DNA from: Alistipes sp.
Lineage (GTDB): Bacteria > Bacteroidota > Bacteroidia > Bacteroidales > Rikenellaceae
Direction: 5' to 3'
NCBI GenBank assembly: GCA_017560305.1
Contig: JAFYOF010000179.1
Coordinates: 1-45,516 of the forward strand
DNA length: 45,516 nucleotides
The notes under the pieces are model-generated. The model searched no databases, was not told the origin of the DNA, and saw only the letters and a list, made by a program, of their open reading frames with translations. Shown here piece by piece: positions 24,730 through 34,609 of the stretch (the stretch's first letter is position 1; every line of letters starts with the position of its first letter). The translations under genes and the position numbers were made by a program.

Positions 24730-26259
24730 ATGAGAGCATTAGTATCAGTCAGCGACAAGACAGGTGTTGTGGAGTTTGCACAGCAGTTGCGTTCTTTGGG
24801 CTGGGAGATTATCGCCACAGGCGGTACTATGAAGCTTCTGCGCGACAGCGGCGTGGAGGTAATCAACATCAGCGATGTTACAGGTTTCCCTGAGATTTGT
24901 GATGGTCGCGTAAAGACATTGCACCCAAAGGTGCACGGCGGTTTGTTGGCGCGTCGTGACGACGAGAGCCACTTGGCAGCCCTGAAGGAGAACTCAATTG
25001 AGTTCATCGATATGGTCTGCGTAAACCTCTACCCATTCCGCCAGACAATCTCAAAGCCAGATGTGACTATGGAGGACGCTATCGAGAACATCGACATCGG
25101 CGGTCCATCAATGTTGCGTTCGGCTGCGAAGAACTACAAGGATGTAACCGTAGTTTGTAACCCAGAGAACTACGCAAAGATTATCGAGGAGATCAAGGCA
25201 AACGGCAACACAACAGTTGAGACTCGTTTGCAGCTCTCTGCCGAGGCTTACACCCACACAGCGCAGTACGATGCAATGATTGCAACCTATATGCGTAAGG
25301 CAGCAGGCTTGAACGAGAAGCTCTTCCTGGAGTTTGACCTCGTACAGGGCTTGCGCTACGGCGAGAACCCACACCAGCAGGCTAAGTTCTACGGCGCAGC
25401 AGAGACAGGTGCTTACTCACTCGCTAACGCAAAGCAGCTTAACGGCAAGGAGCTTTCATACAACAACATTCAGGATGCTAACGCAGCTCTCTGCATCGCA
25501 CGCGAGTTCGACGAGCCATTCTGCGTAGGTTTGAAGCATATGAACCCTTGCGGCGCTGCAATCGGCACAGATGTAGTTGACGCCTGGACAAAGGCTTATG
25601 AGGCTGACAAGGTGAGCATCTTCGGCGGTATCGTAGCCGTAAACCGTGAGGTGACAAAGGAGGCTGCCGAGTTGATGAAGCCAATCTTCCTGGAGATCAT
25701 TATGGCTCCATCGTTCTCTGAGGAGGCTTTGGAGGTACTCTCTACAAAGAAGAACTTGCGCCTCTTGCAGGTTGATATGTCAAAGGACGAGAGCGTAGTG
25801 AACCAGTATGTTAGCGTAAACGGCGGCTTGCTCGTTCAGGATTTGGACAAGACTACTGCAACTGTTACTGCCGAGATGTGCGTGACAGAGACAAAGCCAA
25901 CCGCAGAGCAGGTTACCGACCTTAACTTCGGCTGGAGAGTTGTTAAGCATGTTAAGTCAAACGCTATCGTAGTTGTCAAGGATGGTCACACCGTAGGTGT
26001 AGGTGCTGGTCAGATGAACCGCGTAGGTTCAGCCGAGATCGCACTCAAGCAGGCACAGGCTGCAGGCTTCACCGAGGGCTTGGTATTGGCTTCTGACGGT
26101 TTCTTCCCATTCGACGACACAGTGACTTTGGCTGCGCAGTACGGCGTTACTGCTATCGTTCAGCCAGGTGGTAGCGTTCGCGACGAGGACTCTGTAAAGA
26201 AGGCTAACGAGTGCGGCATCACTATGCTCTGCACAGGTATGCGTCACTTCAAGCATTAA
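24730..26259 (+). CDS. purH: Bifunctional AICAR transformylase/IMP cyclohydrolase
   Basis: A 509-residue enzyme catalysing the last two steps to IMP. The N-terminal IMP cyclohydrolase (MGS-like) has [42 protein letters not shown] and NLYPF. The C-terminal AICAR transformylase has [22 protein letters not shown] and the catalytic Lys-His in [11 protein letters not shown], ending with the conserved FPFDDTV and PGGSVRD. It uses 10-formyl-THF, linking it to folD in the same gene run. Confidence 0.97.
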   Translation: MRALVSVSDKTGVVEFAQQLRSLGWEIIATGGTMKLLRDSGVEVINISDVTGFPEICDGRVKTLHPKVHGGLLARRDDESHLAALKENSIEFIDMVCVNLYPFRQTISKPDVTMEDAIENIDIGGPSMLRSAAKNYKDVTVVCNPENYAKIIEEIKANGNTTVETRLQLSAEAYTHTAQYDAMIATYMRKAAGLNEKLFLEFDLVQGLRYGENPHQQAKFYGAAETGAYSLANAKQLNGKELSYNNIQDANAALCIAREFDEPFCVGLKHMNPCGAAIGTDVVDAWTKAYEADKVSIFGGIVAVNREVTKEAAELMKPIFLEIIMAPSFSEEALEVLSTKKNLRLLQVDMSKDESVVNQYVSVNGGLLVQDLDKTTATVTAEMCVTETKPTAEQVTDLNFGWRVVKHVKSNAIVVVKDGHTVGVGAGQMNRVGSAEIALKQAQAAGFTEGLVLASDGFFPFDDTVTLAAQYGVTAIVQPGGSVRDEDSVKKANECGITMLCTGMRHFKH

Positions 26260-26269
26260 TAGACTGACT

Positions 26270-27517
26270 ATGAAGGTTTTAGTAGTAGGTTCTGGTGGTC
26301 GTTGCCACGCCATTGTAGAGGCGTTGAGCAAGTCGCCCCAGGTAGATAAGATTTTCTGCGCACCAGGCAATGCGGGTATCGCCGCACTTGCCGAGTGCGT
26401 GGCAATCAAGGAAACTGCCGTAGAGGAGTTGAAGGAGTTTGCTTTGGCTAACGAGATTTCACTCACCGTGGCTGGTCCTGAGGTTGCATTGGAGGCAGGT
26501 ATCGCCGATGTATTCAAGGCTAACGGCTTGCGTCTGTTCGGTCCTACAAAGGCTGCGGCACAGATTGAGTGCAGCAAGCAGTTTGCAAAGGACTTGATGA
26601 AGAAGTACGACATCCCAACGGCTGGTTACGAGACTTTCGAGGATTTCGACGCAGCGTGGGAGTATGTGAAGGCTGGCTCATTGCCAACAGTATTGAAGTA
26701 CGACGGCTTGGCTGCAGGTAAGGGCGTAGTTATCGCCGAGACGCTGGAGCAGGCAGAGGAGGCGTTGCGCGATATGTTGCAGGACGAGAAGTTCGGCAAG
26801 GGCAAGGTTGTAATCGAGGAGTACCTGGAGGGTCCAGAGTTCTCACTCTTGTGCTTCGTGAACGGCACAGATGTATATCCAATGCCAGTTGCGCAGGATC
26901 ACAAGCGTGCTTTCGACGGCGACAAGGGTCCTAACACAGGCGGTATGGGTGCCTACACCGAGTTGCCATTCATCACCGACGAGGATTTGACCTACGCAAT
27001 GGAGAAGGTTATGCGTCCAACAGCAGCGGCTATGGTCGAGGAGGGTTGCCCATTCTGCGGTGTGTTGTATGGTGGTTTGATGAAGACACAGAACGGCATC
27101 AAGGTTATCGAGTTCAACGCTCGCTTTGGTGACCCTGAGACAGAGGTTATCCTTCCACGCCTGAAGAGCGATATGTATCAGGTATTCTGCGATGTTACCG
27201 ACGGCAAGACCCCAACAATCGAGTGGGACGAGCAGGCTACATTGGGTGTTGTATTGGCATCGAAGGGCTACCCAGGCTCATACGAGAAGGGCTTCGCTAT
27301 CGAGGGCACAGAGTCAGTTGACGGCTCAATCTACCATATGGGTACTGCTTTGAAGGATGGCAAGTATGTCACTTCGGGTGGTCGTGTGATGATTGTTGTA
27401 TGCAAGGCTCCAACACTCCGCGAGGCACAGCAGAAGGCGCAGGCAGAGGTCGAGAAGATTAAGTGCGAGAACCTTTTCCACCGTACCGACATCGGCGACA
27501 AAGCGTTTAAATACTAA
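26270..27517 (+). CDS. purD: Phosphoribosylamine-glycine ligase
   Basis: A 415-residue GAR synthetase of the ATP-grasp family, joining glycine to phosphoribosylamine. Motifs: [13 protein letters not shown] at the N-terminus (the usual GGREHA reads GGRCHA here), [55 protein letters not shown] and [12 protein letters not shown]. All ATP-grasp residues seem present. The Cys in place of Glu in the first loop is unusual but conserved function is likely. It starts 10 nt after purH. Confidence 0.95.
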   Translation: MKVLVVGSGGRCHAIVEALSKSPQVDKIFCAPGNAGIAALAECVAIKETAVEELKEFALANEISLTVAGPEVALEAGIADVFKANGLRLFGPTKAAAQIECSKQFAKDLMKKYDIPTAGYETFEDFDAAWEYVKAGSLPTVLKYDGLAAGKGVVIAETLEQAEEALRDMLQDEKFGKGKVVIEEYLEGPEFSLLCFVNGTDVYPMPVAQDHKRAFDGDKGPNTGGMGAYTELPFITDEDLTYAMEKVMRPTAAAMVEEGCPFCGVLYGGLMKTQNGIKVIEFNARFGDPETEVILPRLKSDMYQVFCDVTDGKTPTIEWDEQATLGVVLASKGYPGSYEKGFAIEGTESVDGSIYHMGTALKDGKYVTSGGRVMIVVCKAPTLREAQQKAQAEVEKIKCENLFHRTDIGDKAFKY

Positions 27518-27531
27518 ACAGAAACAAAACT

Positions 27532-28389
27532 ATGAGTTATATTATAAATGGTAAGGAGTTGGCGCTCTCACTCAAGCAGGAGATGGCAGCCAATGTAGCG
27601 ACCTTCACCGAGAAGTATGGCCGTGTACCTCACTTGGTGGTTATCCTCGTAGGTGAGGACCCAGGTAGCGTGTCGTATGTTACTGGTAAGGCGAAGGCAT
27701 CGGAGGAGGTAGGTATCAAGAATACCACCATCCGCAAAGAGGCAACAATCTCTGAGGAGGAGTTGCTTGGCATCATCGCTGACCTTAACGCAGACGATAG
27801 TGTGGATGGCATCCTCGTACAGTTGCCACTTCCAAAACACATTGACTCTGACAAGGTTATCGCAGCCATCAGCGCAGAGAAGGATGTGGACGGTTTCCAC
27901 CCTATGAATGTGGCAAACCTCTGGCTCAAGCAGCCTTGCACATTGCCTTGCACACCAAAGGGTATCATCAAGCTCTTGAAGCGTGCCAATGTGGAGATTG
28001 CAGGTAAGGATGTGGTTGTTATCGGTCGTAGCAACATCGTGGGTCTTCCAGTATCGAAACTCCTGTTGAACGAGAACGCAACCGTGACTATCGCACACAG
28101 CCGCACAAAGGATTTGGCAGAGGTAACACGCCGTGCCGACATCCTGGTTGTAGCAATCGGTCGTCCAAAGTTCGTGACAGCCGATATGGTTAAGGAGGGT
28201 GCAGTGGTTATCGATGTGGGTGTGAACCGTGACCCAGAGACAAAGAAGCTCTGCGGTGATGTTGATTTCGCAGCCATCGAGCCAAAGGCATCAGCAATCA
28301 CTCCAGTTCCTGGTGGCGTAGGTCCGATGACCATCTGCTGCTTGATGGAGAACACCATCGAGTGCTTCCTCCGCAAGATGGAGAAGTAG
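27532..28389 (+). CDS. folD: Methylenetetrahydrofolate dehydrogenase/cyclohydrolase
   Basis: A 285-residue bifunctional enzyme making 10-formyl-THF, the formyl donor for purine synthesis. Catalytic Tyr and Lys are in SYVTGKAKAS (about 49-58), with VQLPLPKH, KDVDGFHP, the NADP-binding GRSNIVGLPVSKLL and PGGVGPMT. Typical length. It starts 14 nt after purD as the last gene of the purine run and is closed by a terminator at 28418-28443. Confidence 0.97.
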   Translation: MSYIINGKELALSLKQEMAANVATFTEKYGRVPHLVVILVGEDPGSVSYVTGKAKASEEVGIKNTTIRKEATISEEELLGIIADLNADDSVDGILVQLPLPKHIDSDKVIAAISAEKDVDGFHPMNVANLWLKQPCTLPCTPKGIIKLLKRANVEIAGKDVVVIGRSNIVGLPVSKLLLNENATVTIAHSRTKDLAEVTRRADILVVAIGRPKFVTADMVKEGAVVIDVGVNRDPETKKLCGDVDFAAIEPKASAITPVPGGVGPMTICCLMENTIECFLRKMEK

Positions 28390-28417
28390 GCAAGGGGAAT
28401 TCAAAATTCACAATAAG

Positions 28418-28443
28418 GGCTGTCCTTCGGGGCAGTCTTTTTT
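28418..28443 (+). terminator. Intrinsic terminator of the purine cluster
   Basis: GGCTGTCC-TTCG-GGGCAGTC (28418-28437), eight pairs with two G-U, followed by six T. Confidence 0.8.
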
Positions 28444-28460
28444 CGTTGGTAGTAATGATT

Positions 28461-28500
28461 ATCTACGGAGGTAGAGGGCGCCCGTTACGGGCGTTCTTCT
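28461..28500 (-). repeat. Short structured repeat R4, apparently truncated
   Basis: ATCTAC-GGAG-GTAGAG abuts the hairpin CGCCCG-TTA-CGGGCG (28479-28493). Read on the minus strand this is hairpin, then CTCTACCTCCGTAGATAATC. That is the order seen in R1-R3 (whose arms also end AGATAAT), but with the long interior missing. Upstream GTCAAAGT on that strand also matches the R2 flank. Confidence 0.6.
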
Positions 28501-28529
28501 ATTTACTTTGACACATAAAGAAACAAAAA

Positions 28530-28559
28530 AAAACGGCGGACTAAAAAGTCTGCCGTTTT
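28530..28559. terminator. Bidirectional terminator, end of the pyrimidine operon
   Basis: AAAACGGCGGACT and AGTCTGCCGTTTT form a 12-13 bp stem around AAAA. It has T on its 3' side and A on its 5' side, and lies 85 nt beyond the pyrD stop. Confidence 0.85.
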
Positions 28560-28643
28560 AATTATATATACCTTAGAATTGTATAAGAAGAGGGTTTTCA
28601 AGGCTTGTGCAATCCGAGAAACCTTCTTTGACACTTCTATTAA

Positions 28644-29570
28644 TTACTCTACGATACCAATGATGTCGCTCAAACGCTCAATACCGAGCTTCTCCATCTC
28701 CAAAGGCAACTCCTCGATGATGCGCTTGCAAGCATATGGATCCTTGAGGTTGGCTGCACCCACCTGAACGGCAGTAGCACCAGCCATCATCATCTCAATC
28801 ACATCCGATGCTGACTCCACGCCACCGCAACCCATCACTGGGATAGAGCAAGCCTTCGCCACCTGATAAACCATACGCACCGCAACAGGGAAAATCGCAG
28901 GACCAGAGAAACCACCCATCTTATTGGCAATCACTGGCTTACGACGCTTTGTATCGATACGCATACCGAGCATTGTGTTAATCAAGCAGATACCATCAGC
29001 ACCCGCCTCCTCACACGCCTTGGCGATAGCAACGATGTCGGTCACATTAGGGCTCAACTTGATGAATACTGGCTTTGTAGTCACAGCCTTCACCGCGCGA
29101 GTAACCTCCGCTGCCATCTCTGGCTGTGTACCGAAGCTCATACCACCATTGTGGACATTAGGGCAAGAGACATTCACCTCGATGATAGCCACCTGCTCCT
29201 CCTTGTCAATCTTCGCGCAGCACTCCGCGTACTCCTCAATCGAGAAACCGCTGATGTTAGCCACGATAGGCTTACGGAAAATCTTACGCAACGCTGGCAA
29301 CTCCTTCGCTACAACAGCATCCACGCCAGGATTCTGCAGACCCACCGAGTTAATCAAACCCGCACGGCACTCGGCGATGCGAGGTGTAGGATTACCGAAA
29401 CGAGCCTCGCGTGTAGTACCCTTGATAGAGATTGAACCGAGGATGTTGATATCGTAAAATTCGTTATGCTCCTTACCAAAGCCGAATGTACCGCTGGCAG
29501 GGATGATAGGGTTGTCCAGCTTCACGCCACACAACTCAACCGACAAATCAAAATTCTTCTCCATTTCCAT
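28644..29570 (-). CDS. pyrD: Dihydroorotate dehydrogenase, class 1B catalytic subunit
   Basis: A 308-residue FMN enzyme oxidising dihydroorotate to orotate. The active-site base is Cys in VNVSCPNVHNGG, the hallmark of class 1. Other motifs are PASGTFGFG, NSVGLQNPG, KLSPNVTDI and GCGGVESASDV. The adjacent pyrK identifies it as the NAD-dependent 1B heterotetramer (PyrDB). Start ATG 29570 lies 6 nt after the pyrK stop; an ATG two codons on is an alternative. Last gene of the operon. Confidence 0.96.
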   Translation of the reverse strand: MEMEKNFDLSVELCGVKLDNPIIPASGTFGFGKEHNEFYDINILGSISIKGTTREARFGNPTPRIAECRAGLINSVGLQNPGVDAVVAKELPALRKIFRKPIVANISGFSIEEYAECCAKIDKEEQVAIIEVNVSCPNVHNGGMSFGTQPEMAAEVTRAVKAVTTKPVFIKLSPNVTDIVAIAKACEEAGADGICLINTMLGMRIDTKRRKPVIANKMGGFSGPAIFPVAVRMVYQVAKACSIPVMGCGGVESASDVIEMMMAGATAVQVGAANLKDPYACKRIIEELPLEMEKLGIERLSDIIGIVE

Positions 29571-29576
29571 CTTCGT

Positions 29577-30317
29577 TTACCAAATTATCTCCTCACGGCG
29601 CATCACAGGACCCTCCTTGCAGATACGCTTGTTACCAGTCAATGTCTTGCAGCTGCAGCCCATACAAGCACCGAAACCACAGCCCATACGCTCCTCGAAC
29701 GAGAGTTCGCCCTTCACATCAGTGCAGCCGCACAACGCCTTGAGCATTGGCAACGGACCGCAAGAGTAGAAGTAGTCGAAGTCAATCGCCGCCTCGCGGA
29801 TGGCGTCAGTCACAAAGCCCTTCACGCCCATCGAGCCATCGGCAGTCGACACATATACATCTGCGCCCAATGCCTTGAACTCGTCAGCATAGAATACCTC
29901 CGAAGCGGTGTTGAAGCCCAACACAACGCTCACCTTGCGACCATCGGCGATAAGCATCTTCGCCAAGTGGTAGAGTGGGGGAACACCCACGCCACCGCCC
30001 ACAAGCAGAGGCTTCTCATTTTCCACATCGGGGTTGAAACCATTACCCAGACCTACCAACACATCGAGCTCCACGCCCGCCTGCATACGGCTCATCTGCT
30101 CGGTACCCTTACCCACAACTTTGTAGATGATGGTGATTGTCTTCTCGTCCCAATCGCTGATTGAGATAGGGCGACGCAGGAACAGACCCTCCAGCTCGAT
30201 GTTCACGAACTGACCTGGGCGCTTAATCCACTTGGTGTCACCCTCCAAAATCATACGATACACCTCTCGTGTGAGAGGTGTATTCGCAATGACTTTATAT
30301 ATACCTTTCTTGTACAT
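29577..30317 (-). CDS. pyrK: Dihydroorotate dehydrogenase electron-transfer subunit
   Basis: A 246-residue FAD and 2Fe-2S protein that passes electrons from PyrDB to NAD. Seen are the flavin-binding RRPISIS and the pyridine-nucleotide site GGGVGVPPLYHLAK. The cluster cysteines lie at the C-terminus in MGCGFGACMGCSCKT with a fourth in RICKEGP. It lies 2 nt after carB and 6 nt before pyrD. Confidence 0.96.
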   Translation of the reverse strand: MYKKGIYKVIANTPLTREVYRMILEGDTKWIKRPGQFVNIELEGLFLRRPISISDWDEKTITIIYKVVGKGTEQMSRMQAGVELDVLVGLGNGFNPDVENEKPLLVGGGVGVPPLYHLAKMLIADGRKVSVVLGFNTASEVFYADEFKALGADVYVSTADGSMGVKGFVTDAIREAAIDFDYFYSCGPLPMLKALCGCTDVKGELSFEERMGCGFGACMGCSCKTLTGNKRICKEGPVMRREEIIW

Positions 30318-30319
30318 AA

Positions 30320-33300
30320 TTATTTGCCATCAATGGTTGAAACTCCCATAGTAATCTCCTCTAATGCGTTGAGCAACACGCTCACAGTCTCCAACGCAGT
30401 GAACAGAGTCACATTGTTCTCGGCTGCCGCACGACGGATGTCGTAACCATCGCGACGAGTGCTGTGCTGGTTAACATCGATAGTGTTGATTACATAGGTA
30501 ACATGACCCTTGCGCAACTCATCGTAAATCTCGGTGCAGCCCTCGCTCAACTTGCGGAGGTGACGAGTACGAATGCCGTTAGCACGCAAGAACTCGCAAG
30601 TGCCCTTCGTAGCCTCGATGTTGAAACCGAGGTCGTAGAAACGACGGATGAGTGGCAATGCACGCTCCTTGTCACAGTCGGCGATAGTCACGAAGATAGT
30701 ACCATAGTTAGCCACCGCTACGCCTGAAGACTGCAATGACTTGTAGAGTGCGCGGTTAAGGCTTGAGTCGTAACCGATAGCCTCACCTGTAGACTTCATC
30801 TCTGGAGAGAGGTAAGAGTCCAAACCACGAATCTTCGCAAATGAGAAGGCTGGCGACTTAACGAACCAGCGAGTGCTCTCCTTGCCGTAGATCTCTGTGA
30901 TGCCCTGCTCCTTGAGTGAGTGACCCAGGATAACCATTGTAGCAATCTTCGCCATAGGCACACCAGTCGACTTCGAGAGGAATGGCACGGTACGCGATGA
31001 ACGAGGGTTCACCTCGATTACATATACCTTCTCCTGCTCATCAACGATGAACTGGATGTTGTAAAGGCCCACGATACCGATAGCAAGACCCAACTGCTTG
31101 GTGTACTCGATGATAGTATCCTTCACCTGCTGGCTCACGCTGAAAGTAGGGTATACGCTGATAGAGTCACCCGAGTGGATACCTGTACGCTCTACATGCT
31201 CCATAATACCAGGGATGAACACATCCTTACCGTCGCAGATAGCATCTACCTCCAACTCCTTACCCTGAATATACTTATCAACCAACACTGGCGACTTCTC
31301 GTTCACCTCTACCGCTGAACGCAAGTAGTGACGCAAAGTCTCCTCGTTAGCTACAATCTGCATTGCGCGACCACCCAACACGAAGCTTGGACGAACCAAA
31401 ACTGGGTAGCCGATGTTGTTCGCTGCCTCCACACCTGACTCGATGTCGGTCACCGCCTTTGCCTTTGGCTGTGGGATGCCCACCTCGTTCATAATGCGCT
31501 CGAAGCACTTACGGTCCTCGGCGTTGTTGATAGCCTCGATACCGGTACCGATGATGTTTACACCCAACTCAGCCAATGGCTCTGCGAGGTTGATTGCAGT
31601 CTGACCACCGAGTGATACCACGATACCCTCTGGGTTCTCCAACTCTACGACATTCATCACATCCTCCACAGTGAGTGGCTCGAAGTAGAGCTTGTCGCTG
31701 ATGGTGTAGTCGGTAGAAACTGTCTCTGGGTTATTGTTGATGATGATAGCCTCGTAACCAGCCTCCTTGATAGTCCAGATAGCGTGAACTGTCGAGTAGT
31801 CGAACTCCACACCCTGACCGATACGGATAGGACCAGAACCGAGCACCAGAATCTTCTTGCGGTCGCTGCGCAAAGACTCGTTCTCTGCCTCGTAAGTAGA
31901 GTAGAAGTAAGGTACATAAGTGTCAATCTCGCCTGCGCAAGAGTCAATAATCTTATATACTGGGAATACACCCTCAGCCTTACGCAACTGGAACATCTCA
32001 GCCTCTGACTTATTCCACAACTGACCGATGAACTTGTCGCTGAAGCCCATACGCTTAGCCTCCTTCAACACCGCTACATCGCCCACATTTGCAGCCACAA
32101 CCTTCTCCATCTCAACGATGTTCTTGAACTTCTCCAGGAAGAGCATATCAATCTTTGTGTGGTTGTAGATGATGAGCAAGTCAACGCCCAGGCGAATCAA
32201 CTGTGCGATAGCGTAGATGCGGTCGTCGGTACCCTTGCGGATGTACTCCAACAATGCCTCTACCTTCCAATCGTCAAACTTCTTGTTGTGGATGTGGCAA
32301 ACACCAGTCTCCAACGAGCGGACAGACTTCAAGATGCCCTCCTCGATTGTACGACCGATACTCATCACCTCTCCAGTAGCCTTCATCTGTGTACCCAACT
32401 CATTCGATGCGTCGCTAAACTTATCGAATGGGAAGCGTGCCACCTTCAAAACTACATAGTCCAACGCTGGCTCGAAGCAAGCAGGACGGTCAGCAATCAT
32501 AATCTCGTCGAGAGTCAAACCTACTGCAATCTTCGCTGTTACGCGTGCGATAGGGAAACCACTCGCCTTTGATGCCAAAGCCGATGAACGAGATACACGA
32601 GGGTTAACCTCGATGATATAGTAGTTGAACGAGAGTGGGTCCAAAGCAAACTGCACATTACAGCCACCCTCAATCTTCAACGCGCGGATAATCTTCAATG
32701 CGCTGTTACGCATCAACTGATACTCCTTGTCTGTAAGGGTCTGCGCAGGAGCGATAACCATTGAGTCACCTGTGTGGATACCCACTGGGTCGATGTTCTC
32801 CATACTACAGATTGCGATTGCTGTGTCGTTCTTGTCACGCATCACCTCAAACTCAATCTCCTTGTAACCCTTGATACTCTTCTCAACCAATACCTGGTGT
32901 ACTGGCGAGAGCACCAATGCGTTACGCATAATCTCGCGCAACTCCTCCTCGTTGTCGGCGAAACCGCCACCTGTACCACCCAATGTGAAGGCTGGGCGCA
33001 ATACTACTGGGTAACCAATCTCCTCAGCAGCCTTAACACCATCCTCCATTGAGTTTACAACAACCGATGGCAACACTGGCTCGCCGATGCGAACACACAA
33101 GTCCTTGAAGAGCTCACGGTCCTCAGCCTCCTCGATAGAGTTGAACGAAGTACCCAAAATCTCTACATGGCACTCGTCGAGCACGCCCTTCTTTGCGAGC
33201 TGAACAGCCAAGTTCAAACCTGTCTGACCACCCAAACCTGGTACGATAGCGTCTGGACGCTCATAGCGCACAATCTTCGCCACATACTCCAGCGTCAAAG

Positions 33301-33502
33301 GCTCCATATAAACCTTGTCGGCGATGTTTGTGTCGGTCATAATGGTTGCAGGGTTTGAGTTCACCAAGATAACCTCGTAACCCTCCTCCTTCAATGCCAA
33401 GCACGCCTGTGTTCCTGCATAGTCGAACTCTGCCGCCTGACCAATGACAATCGGACCTGAGCCGATCACCATTACCTTTTTAATATCTGTTCTTTTTGGC
33501 AT
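30320..33502 (-). CDS. carB: Carbamoyl-phosphate synthase large subunit
   Basis: A 1060-residue protein with the duplicated ATP-grasp layout of CarB: VMVIGSGPIVIGQAAEFDYAG at the start of the first half and LVLGSGPIRIGQGVEFDY at the second, each followed by PRVSRSSALASKA or PRSSRTVPFLSK. An oligomerisation domain lies between them and a C-terminal MGS-like allosteric domain ends the protein. It makes carbamoyl phosphate from bicarbonate, two ATP and ammonia. The ammonia normally comes through a tunnel from CarA; see the carA entry for why that may not hold here. It starts 4 nt after carA. Confidence 0.97.
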   Translation of the reverse strand: MPKRTDIKKVMVIGSGPIVIGQAAEFDYAGTQACLALKEEGYEVILVNSNPATIMTDTNIADKVYMEPLTLEYVAKIVRYERPDAIVPGLGGQTGLNLAVQLAKKGVLDECHVEILGTSFNSIEEAEDRELFKDLCVRIGEPVLPSVVVNSMEDGVKAAEEIGYPVVLRPAFTLGGTGGGFADNEEELREIMRNALVLSPVHQVLVEKSIKGYKEIEFEVMRDKNDTAIAICSMENIDPVGIHTGDSMVIAPAQTLTDKEYQLMRNSALKIIRALKIEGGCNVQFALDPLSFNYYIIEVNPRVSRSSALASKASGFPIARVTAKIAVGLTLDEIMIADRPACFEPALDYVVLKVARFPFDKFSDASNELGTQMKATGEVMSIGRTIEEGILKSVRSLETGVCHIHNKKFDDWKVEALLEYIRKGTDDRIYAIAQLIRLGVDLLIIYNHTKIDMLFLEKFKNIVEMEKVVAANVGDVAVLKEAKRMGFSDKFIGQLWNKSEAEMFQLRKAEGVFPVYKIIDSCAGEIDTYVPYFYSTYEAENESLRSDRKKILVLGSGPIRIGQGVEFDYSTVHAIWTIKEAGYEAIIINNNPETVSTDYTISDKLYFEPLTVEDVMNVVELENPEGIVVSLGGQTAINLAEPLAELGVNIIGTGIEAINNAEDRKCFERIMNEVGIPQPKAKAVTDIESGVEAANNIGYPVLVRPSFVLGGRAMQIVANEETLRHYLRSAVEVNEKSPVLVDKYIQGKELEVDAICDGKDVFIPGIMEHVERTGIHSGDSISVYPTFSVSQQVKDTIIEYTKQLGLAIGIVGLYNIQFIVDEQEKVYVIEVNPRSSRTVPFLSKSTGVPMAKIATMVILGHSLKEQGITEIYGKESTRWFVKSPAFSFAKIRGLDSYLSPEMKSTGEAIGYDSSLNRALYKSLQSSGVAVANYGTIFVTIADCDKERALPLIRRFYDLGFNIEATKGTCEFLRANGIRTRHLRKLSEGCTEIYDELRKGHVTYVINTIDVNQHSTRRDGYDIRRAAAENNVTLFTALETVSVLLNALEEITMGVSTIDGK

Positions 33503-33506
33503 TTTG

Positions 33507-34583
33507 CTACTCCTCCATCAATTTAATAAATTCATCGAAAAGATATGTGCTGTCCTGTGGACCTGGTGCGCTCTCTGGGTGGAACTGCACTGCAAAGACC
33601 TTCTCAGCCTTGCAAGCAATACCCTCTACCGTACCATCCAACACATTCTCGTGTGTAATGGTCAACGCTGTTGACTTCAACGACTCTGCATCCAAAGCGT
33701 AGCCGTGGTTCTGAGCTGTGAGGTCCACGCGACCAGTCTCGATGCAGCGAACTGCCGATCCGCCGTGGTGACCACACTTCATCTTGTAAACCTTTGCGCC
33801 GTAAGCCAATGCGATGAGCTGCATACCGAGTGCGATACCGATAACAGGAATCTCGCCCTTCACAGCCTTAATCAACTCTACAACCTCTGGCAAAGCCTCT
33901 GGGTTGCCAGGACCGTTTGAGATGAGGATTGCATCTGGATTGAATGCCTTGATCTCCTCCAAAGTGGTGTTGTAAGGCACGATAGTCACATTGCAACCAC
34001 GCTGGTTGAACTGACGGATGATGTTGTGCTTGATACCGCAGTCTACGGCTACAACATCATACTTATGGTTTGCTGTACGCGAGAACCAACGCTTGCGGCA
34101 GCTCACCTTCTTCACCTGCTGGGTTGGCAGTGGGGTAGTCTTAATCATCTCCAAAGCCTGCTCCTTCGATGTCTCGATGTTCACGATAGCAGCACGCTGT
34201 GAGCCCTCGTTACGGATGATGCGTACAATCTGGCGTGTATCCACACCTGCGATGCAAGGGATGCCCTGCTCCTCCAAAGTCTCCGAGAAGGTCTTTGTGT
34301 AACGGAAGTTGCTTGGGCTTTCGTTGCACTCACGCACAACCATACCGCCAATCTGTGGCACCTTTGCCTCGAAGTCCTCATCTGTGATACCGTAGTTACC
34401 AATCAGAGGATAAGCCATCACCACAATCTGGTCAATGTTGGAAGGGTCAGAGAGAATCTCCTGATAGCCCACCACCGAAGTGTTGAAAACGATCTCGCAC
34501 ACACGCTCGACATTGGCACCATAGCCATAGCCGAGAAACTCGCAACCGTTCTCAAGAACTAACTTTTTTGTAAATGGTTTCAT
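33507..34583 (-). CDS. carA: CarA-type small subunit lacking the catalytic cysteine
   Basis: A 358-residue CarA: N-terminal domain 1-150 (FNTSVVGYQEILSDPSN, GNYGITDED, GVDTRQIVRIIR) and a class I glutaminase domain 175-355. The nucleophile motif, normally GICLGHQ, reads GIALGMQ (249-255). Ala251 (codon GCA, plus strand 33831-33833) replaces the cysteine and Met254 the histidine. The His-Glu of the triad remain in QFHPES (His335, Glu337), as does ISNGPGNPE. Without the cysteine the glutaminase half-reaction should be dead. The subunit may then only stabilise CarB with free ammonia, as in ammonia-dependent CPS I of vertebrates. Frame and length are intact, so this is a substitution, not decay. 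Confidence 0.93.
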   Translation of the reverse strand: MKPFTKKLVLENGCEFLGYGYGANVERVCEIVFNTSVVGYQEILSDPSNIDQIVVMAYPLIGNYGITDEDFEAKVPQIGGMVVRECNESPSNFRYTKTFSETLEEQGIPCIAGVDTRQIVRIIRNEGSQRAAIVNIETSKEQALEMIKTTPLPTQQVKKVSCRKRWFSRTANHKYDVVAVDCGIKHNIIRQFNQRGCNVTIVPYNTTLEEIKAFNPDAILISNGPGNPEALPEVVELIKAVKGEIPVIGIALGMQLIALAYGAKVYKMKCGHHGGSAVRCIETGRVDLTAQNHGYALDAESLKSTALTITHENVLDGTVEGIACKAEKVFAVQFHPESAPGPQDSTYLFDEFIKLMEE

Positions 34584-34609
34584 TCCTAAAAATTTTATAT
34601 TGTTTTGTT

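Noticed and set aside
28579..28767. Short open frame on the plus strand at the purine/pyrimidine junction
   Set aside because: It overlaps the pyrD 3' end in antisense, has no promoter, and has no recognisable feature.
33507..34583. carA as a pseudogene
   Set aside because: The frame is full length, spacing to carB is tight and other conserved residues are intact; only the cysteine and one histidine are substituted.
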